DNA from: Pseudomonadales bacterium
Lineage (GTDB): Bacteria; Pseudomonadota; Gammaproteobacteria; Pseudomonadales; Azotimanducaceae
Length of the DNA: 8,516 nucleotides
Assembly (NCBI GenBank): GCA_028822125.1
Contig: JAPKEK010000063.1
Coordinates: 1-8,516, forward strand
Direction: 5' to 3'
Shown here: positions 6,049 to 8,516 of the stretch, one piece after another
Position numbering within the stretch: the first letter of the stretch is position 1
Layout: each line of letters opens with the position of its first letter
Position numbers and translations under genes: made by a program
Notes under the pieces: generated by a model
What the model saw: the letters and a program-made list of their open reading frames with translations, nothing else
Told to the model about the DNA's origin: nothing
The model's database searches: none

Positions 6049-7089
6049 ATGGAACTTGATTCGGTTACCGATAAAGCTCAGATTTTGTTAAAAAATTTAA
6101 TAGAGCACTATATTGCAGGCGGCCAGCCAGTGGCCTCAAAGCAATTAGCCAGGTCCGTACATATGCCCATGAGCCCGGCTTCCGTTCGAAACATCATGGC
6201 TGACTTAGAGGATAAGGGGTTTCTAAAGTCGCCGCATACCTCTGCTGGTCGAATACCCACCGAGAAGGCTTATCGGCTTTTTGTTGATTCACTGATTAAA
6301 GTGCAGCCCATGGCCGATGTCGATATTAAGCAGTTATCAAAACATCTGGATCCTGATATGACCGCTCAGGAGTTGGTTAAGTCCGCTTCTGACCTTTTAT
6401 CCGAGATTACTCATATGGCGGGGTTGGTTACTATTCCGAGGAATGAGCAGGTGGTACTAAAACACTTGGAATTTCTGCCGCTGTCCGGTGATCGGGTACT
6501 GGTAATCATGGTTTTGAATGATCATGAAGTTGAAAATCGTGTTATCCATAGCAAGGAAGCCTATACGGAGACGCAGTTAAAGGAGATTTCTAATTTTCTC
6601 AATGCCCATTTTGCCGGTCATAATCTGGCGATGATTCGCCAGAAGATTGTTGAGTCGATGACGTCAGATCGAAAAAATATGAATAACCTGATGCAGTCAA
6701 CACTGGATATGGCTGCGACGGTTTTCGAAACCGAACAGCCTGCTGATTTCGTTATGGCTGGCCAGGAGAATCTGTTCGAGCTGGGGCAAGACCAACGTCT
6801 GGATGATATAAGAGCATTGTTTAAAGCTTTTTCGCTTAAGGGCGATATTCTCCATTTGCTGGATCGGTGTATGAGTTCCGAAGGTGTACAGCTGTTTATA
6901 GGGCATGAATCTGGTTACGATCCATTGGATGAATGTAGCCTGGTTACCTCTTCTTACCAGATTGATGGGCAGCGGGTAGGCGTTCTTGGTGTCGTTGGGC
7001 CGACCAGAATGGCCTATGATCGCGTAATTCCTATTGTTGATACCACAGCTCGGGTCTTGAGCGCTGCCCTTGAGTTGTCAAGACGTTAG
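6049..7089 (+). CDS. hrcA: Heat-inducible transcription repressor HrcA
   Basis: HrcA represses heat-shock genes by binding the CIRCE operator, with GroEL assisting its folding. The ATG at 6049 gives 346 residues, the usual family length of about 345. The N-terminal winged helix has LIEHYIAGGQPVASKQLA, then SPASVRNIMADLEDKGFL (42-59) as the recognition region and HTSAGRIPTEKAYRLFVD (63-80), which is the strongest family signature. The C-terminal GAF-like domain ends with the typical GPTRMAYDRVIPIVDTTARVLSAAL. A TTG at 6040 would add three residues, but neither start has a good ribosome binding site; only CGGAT at 6033-6037 is near. HrcA is absent from enterics but present in several other gammaproteobacterial groups, usually, as here, just upstream of grpE-dnaK. 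Confidence 0.96.
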   Translation: MELDSVTDKAQILLKNLIEHYIAGGQPVASKQLARSVHMPMSPASVRNIMADLEDKGFLKSPHTSAGRIPTEKAYRLFVDSLIKVQPMADVDIKQLSKHLDPDMTAQELVKSASDLLSEITHMAGLVTIPRNEQVVLKHLEFLPLSGDRVLVIMVLNDHEVENRVIHSKEAYTETQLKEISNFLNAHFAGHNLAMIRQKIVESMTSDRKNMNNLMQSTLDMAATVFETEQPADFVMAGQENLFELGQDQRLDDIRALFKAFSLKGDILHLLDRCMSSEGVQLFIGHESGYDPLDECSLVTSSYQIDGQRVGVLGVVGPTRMAYDRVIPIVDTTARVLSAALELSRR

Positions 7090-7136
7090 TTCTCGCCAGT
7101 GCCAGGCTAAGTTCATTAGCTTAAGTTAAATCACCA

Positions 7137-7165
7137 TTGACAAAAATTTAAGTTAGAAAGATGAT
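7137..7165 (+). promoter_or_regulatory. Candidate housekeeping sigma-70 promoter for grpE
   Basis: A perfect TTGACA (7137-7142) is followed at 17 bases by GATGAT (7160-7165), a 4/6 match to TATAAT. It lies immediately before the sigma-32 promoter, so grpE would have a basal and a heat-inducible start. Three TAAGTT copies (7108, 7122, 7149) and a GCTAA/TTAGC inverted repeat (7106-7120) surround it. Confidence 0.45.
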
Positions 7166-7170
7166 TTGAC

Positions 7171-7198
7171 CTTGAAATGCGTATGGAAAACCCCATAT
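7171..7198 (+). promoter_or_regulatory. Sigma-32 heat-shock promoter of grpE
   Basis: CTTGAAA (7171-7177) and CCCCATAT (7191-7198) match the RpoH consensus CTTGAAA / CCCCATNT at every defined position. The distance between CTTGAA and CCCCAT is 14 bases, the same as in the E. coli dnaK P1 promoter. Transcription should start around 7205, giving a leader of about 24 bases before grpE. This is direct sequence evidence that the cell has RpoH control of the DnaK system in addition to HrcA. Confidence 0.88.
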
Positions 7199-7228
7199 TT
7201 CCCTCTACTTCCGAGTTAAGGGTTAAGC

Positions 7229-7795
7229 ATGACCAACAAGCAGGACATTGAAGAAGGGTCGTCAGAGGATGTGGAGCCTGAAGATGACAGCCTTGGGCAG
7301 GATGAATCAATTGATCAGGATGAGGCATCGGATTCTGATGCATTGCAGAAGGCGTTAGAGGAAGCTGACAAGCATAGGGATACAGCCTTAAGGGCGGAAG
7401 CTGAGATGCAGAATCTGCGTCGTCGAGTTGATAGAGACATCCAGAATGCCCATAAATTCGGAATTGAAAGACTTCTGCAGAACTTATTACCCGTAGTGGA
7501 TAGTATCGAAAAAGCAATAGAAACCAGTGAGCAGGCAGAGGCACCTGCAGAAGATCCCCAACTTGAGGGCATCAAGCTTTGTCAGAAGTTGTTTATTGAA
7601 GTCCTGGTTAAAGAAGGAATTGAAGCTGTAGACCCTCAGGGGGAGCCCTTTGACCCGAATCTCCACCAGGCGCTTTCGATGGTTGATAGCGCGGACCTGG
7701 AACCGAATTCAGTCATTGCAGTAATACAAAAAGGTTACACGCTGCACGGTCGATTGGTGCGACCGGCAATGGTTATTGTTTCGAAGTCATCATGA
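7229..7795 (+). CDS. grpE: Nucleotide exchange factor GrpE
   Basis: GrpE is the cytoplasmic dimer that releases ADP from DnaK and acts as the thermosensor of the chaperone cycle. The 188 residues begin with an acidic, disordered tail (about 1-38, rich in Asp, Glu, Ser). A long coiled-coil helix follows, containing the family pattern RAEAEMQNLRRRVDRDI and FGIERLLQNLLPVVDSIEKAI. The C-terminal beta domain has FDPNLHQALSMV and VIAVIQKGYTLHGRLVRPAMVIVSK. All family hallmarks are intact. The ATG at 7229 has only AAGGG (7218-7222) in front. It has its own sigma-32 promoter in the 139-base gap after hrcA and precedes dnaK by 160 bases. Its stop overlaps a possible short ORF beginning ATGA at 7792. 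Confidence 0.96.
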   Translation: MTNKQDIEEGSSEDVEPEDDSLGQDESIDQDEASDSDALQKALEEADKHRDTALRAEAEMQNLRRRVDRDIQNAHKFGIERLLQNLLPVVDSIEKAIETSEQAEAPAEDPQLEGIKLCQKLFIEVLVKEGIEAVDPQGEPFDPNLHQALSMVDSADLEPNSVIAVIQKGYTLHGRLVRPAMVIVSKSS

Positions 7796-7830
7796 ATTTC
7801 GGTCTTTGCATGCACTTGAAAATATTCGCA

Positions 7831-7895
7831 GAAAACTTACATAGAAAACTTACATAGAAAACTTACATAGAAAGCTTGCATAGGAAGCTTACATA
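7831..7895 (+). repeat. Five tandem copies of a 13-bp unit between grpE and dnaK
   Basis: The unit GAAAACTTACATA occurs three times without a mismatch (7831-7843, 7844-7856, 7857-7869), then as GAAAGCTTGCATA (7870-7882) and GGAAGCTTACATA (7883-7895). The identical copies lie on the grpE side and the diverged ones on the dnaK side, as expected if slippage recently duplicated the left unit. A CTTGAAA (7815-7821) just before the array resembles a sigma-32 -35 box, and TTGAAA-N16-TACATA could be a weak sigma-70 promoter whose -10 lies in the first copy. Function is unknown: an operator array, a length-variable spacer in the dnaK leader, or neutral slippage. Confidence 0.9.
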
Positions 7896-7916
7896 CAAGA
7901 CAAGAGAATAAACCCG

Positions 7917-7935
7917 CAGAGCCGTGAGTGCTCTG
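7917..7935 (+). promoter_or_regulatory. Hairpin in the dnaK leader
   Basis: CAGAGC (7917-7922) and GCTCTG (7930-7935) form a perfect 6-bp stem with loop CGTGAGT. It ends 5 bases before the dnaK ribosome binding site AAGGAG (7941-7946) and does not sequester it. It could be an mRNA-stabilising 5' stem or a processing site between grpE and dnaK messages. With no T tract it is not a terminator, and it is not a CIRCE element. Confidence 0.35.
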
Positions 7936-7955
7936 TTACAAAGGAGAAGCAGGAA

Positions 7956-8516
7956 ATGGGAAAAATAATCGGTATTGATCTAGGCACGACTAATTCATGT
8001 GTTGCATTAATGGATGGTGGTACGCCAAAAATAATTGAAAATTCAGAGGGTGACCGTACAACGCCTTCAGCAGTGGCTTATGCTGACGACGGTGAGGTCC
8101 TTGTCGGTCAGTCAGCGAAGAGGCAGGCGGTTACCAATCCCCATAATACTTTATTTGCGGTAAAGCGTTTAATTGGCAGGATGTTCGCTGATGAGGTTGT
8201 TCAGCGGGATATTAAGATGGTCCCTTATGGCATTGTTAAAGCCGAAAATGGAGATGCCTGGATTCAAGTAAAAGATGAGAAACTAGCACCGCCACAGATT
8301 TCCGCTCAGATTCTTGGCAAAATGAAGAAAACGGCAGAAGATTTCCTGGGAGAGGAGGTGACAGAAGCGGTTATTACCGTTCCTGCCTATTTTAATGACT
8401 CCCAGAGACAAGCGACGAAGGATGCAGGTAGGATTGCCGGTCTGGATGTAAAGCGAATTATTAATGAGCCTACAGCTGCCGCACTGGCGTATGGGATGGA
8501 TAAGGCTGTCGGCGAT
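7956..8516 (+). CDS. dnaK: Chaperone DnaK (Hsp70), N-terminal part, cut by window end
   Basis: DnaK is the ATP-dependent Hsp70 chaperone that works with GrpE and DnaJ. The frame is open from the ATG at 7956 to the last base (187 codons of roughly 640 in the family), so only part of the nucleotide-binding domain is present. Visible motifs are the phosphate-1 loop IGIDLGTTNSCVA (5-17), NSEGDRTTPSAVAY and NTLFAVKRLIGR. Further on come PPQISAQIL and AVITVPAYFNDSQRQATKDAG, then IAGLDVKRIINEPTAAALAYG. All are near identical to E. coli DnaK. AAGGAG (7941-7946) sits 9 nt before the ATG. It follows grpE by 160 bases holding a tandem repeat array and a hairpin. dnaJ is expected beyond the window. Confidence 0.98.
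   Translation, partial: MGKIIGIDLGTTNSCVALMDGGTPKIIENSEGDRTTPSAVAYADDGEVLVGQSAKRQAVTNPHNTLFAVKRLIGRMFADEVVQRDIKMVPYGIVKAENGDAWIQVKDEKLAPPQISAQILGKMKKTAEDFLGEEVTEAVITVPAYFNDSQRQATKDAGRIAGLDVKRIINEPTAAALAYGMDKAVGD

Noticed and set aside
7106..7120. CIRCE operator before grpE
   Set aside because: GCTAA-N5-TTAGC has the half-site ends in the opposite order and wrong spacing compared with TTAGCACTC-N9-GAGTGCTAA.
7815..7843. Sigma-32 promoter for dnaK
   Set aside because: CTTGAAA fits the -35 box, but at the correct spacing the -10 is ACTTAC or CTTACATA, far from CCCCATNT; kept only as a remark in the repeat entry.

Overview
The window is a stretch of conserved housekeeping DNA from a gammaproteobacterium. 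SmpB, RatA, RatB, BamE, Fur, RecN, GrpE and DnaK all resemble the gammaproteobacterial forms. The neighbourhood smpB / ratA-ratB / bamE / fur / recN / grpE-dnaK matches what is known from Pseudomonas and, in part, Escherichia coli (smpB, ratAB, bamE and recN adjacent). HrcA between recN and grpE, and a sodium-dependent transporter between smpB and ratA, set it apart from enterics. I infer a free-living, perhaps marine lineage, but the window alone does not fix the genus. There are no signs of phage, insertion sequences, CRISPR, tRNA or rRNA.

Layout. At 21-59 a strong intrinsic terminator closes something upstream of the window. It is followed by about 240 bases without a gene, then a small glycine-rich lipoprotein gene (297-647, +) converging on smpB (658-1134, -). 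Divergent from smpB is a compact + strand group: an 11-helix sodium/amino-acid symporter (1252-2607), ratA (2619-3050) and ratB (3043-3327). ratB converges on bamE (3324-3680, -), and the two genes share a palindromic CTAG as stop codons. bamE and fur (3781-4194, +) diverge from a short intergenic region. That region also holds a nine-codon ORF with a far better ribosome binding site than fur itself; its stop overlaps the fur start. recN (4234-5913, -) converges on fur and diverges from hrcA (6049-7089, +). grpE (7229-7795, +) has its own excellent sigma-32 promoter, and dnaK (7956 to the window end, +) is cut at the right edge. Between grpE and dnaK lie five tandem copies of a 13-base unit.

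Functionally the window combines ribosome rescue (SmpB), the RatA/RatB pair, outer-membrane assembly (BamE), iron regulation (Fur), double-strand-break repair (RecN) and the heat-shock chaperone system (HrcA, GrpE, DnaK).

The most interesting signals are regulatory. One is the uof-like leader cistron that probably couples to fur. Another is the coexistence of HrcA with a sigma-32 promoter but no visible CIRCE operator. The third is the tandem-repeat block in front of dnaK. I see no wholly new multi-gene system here.
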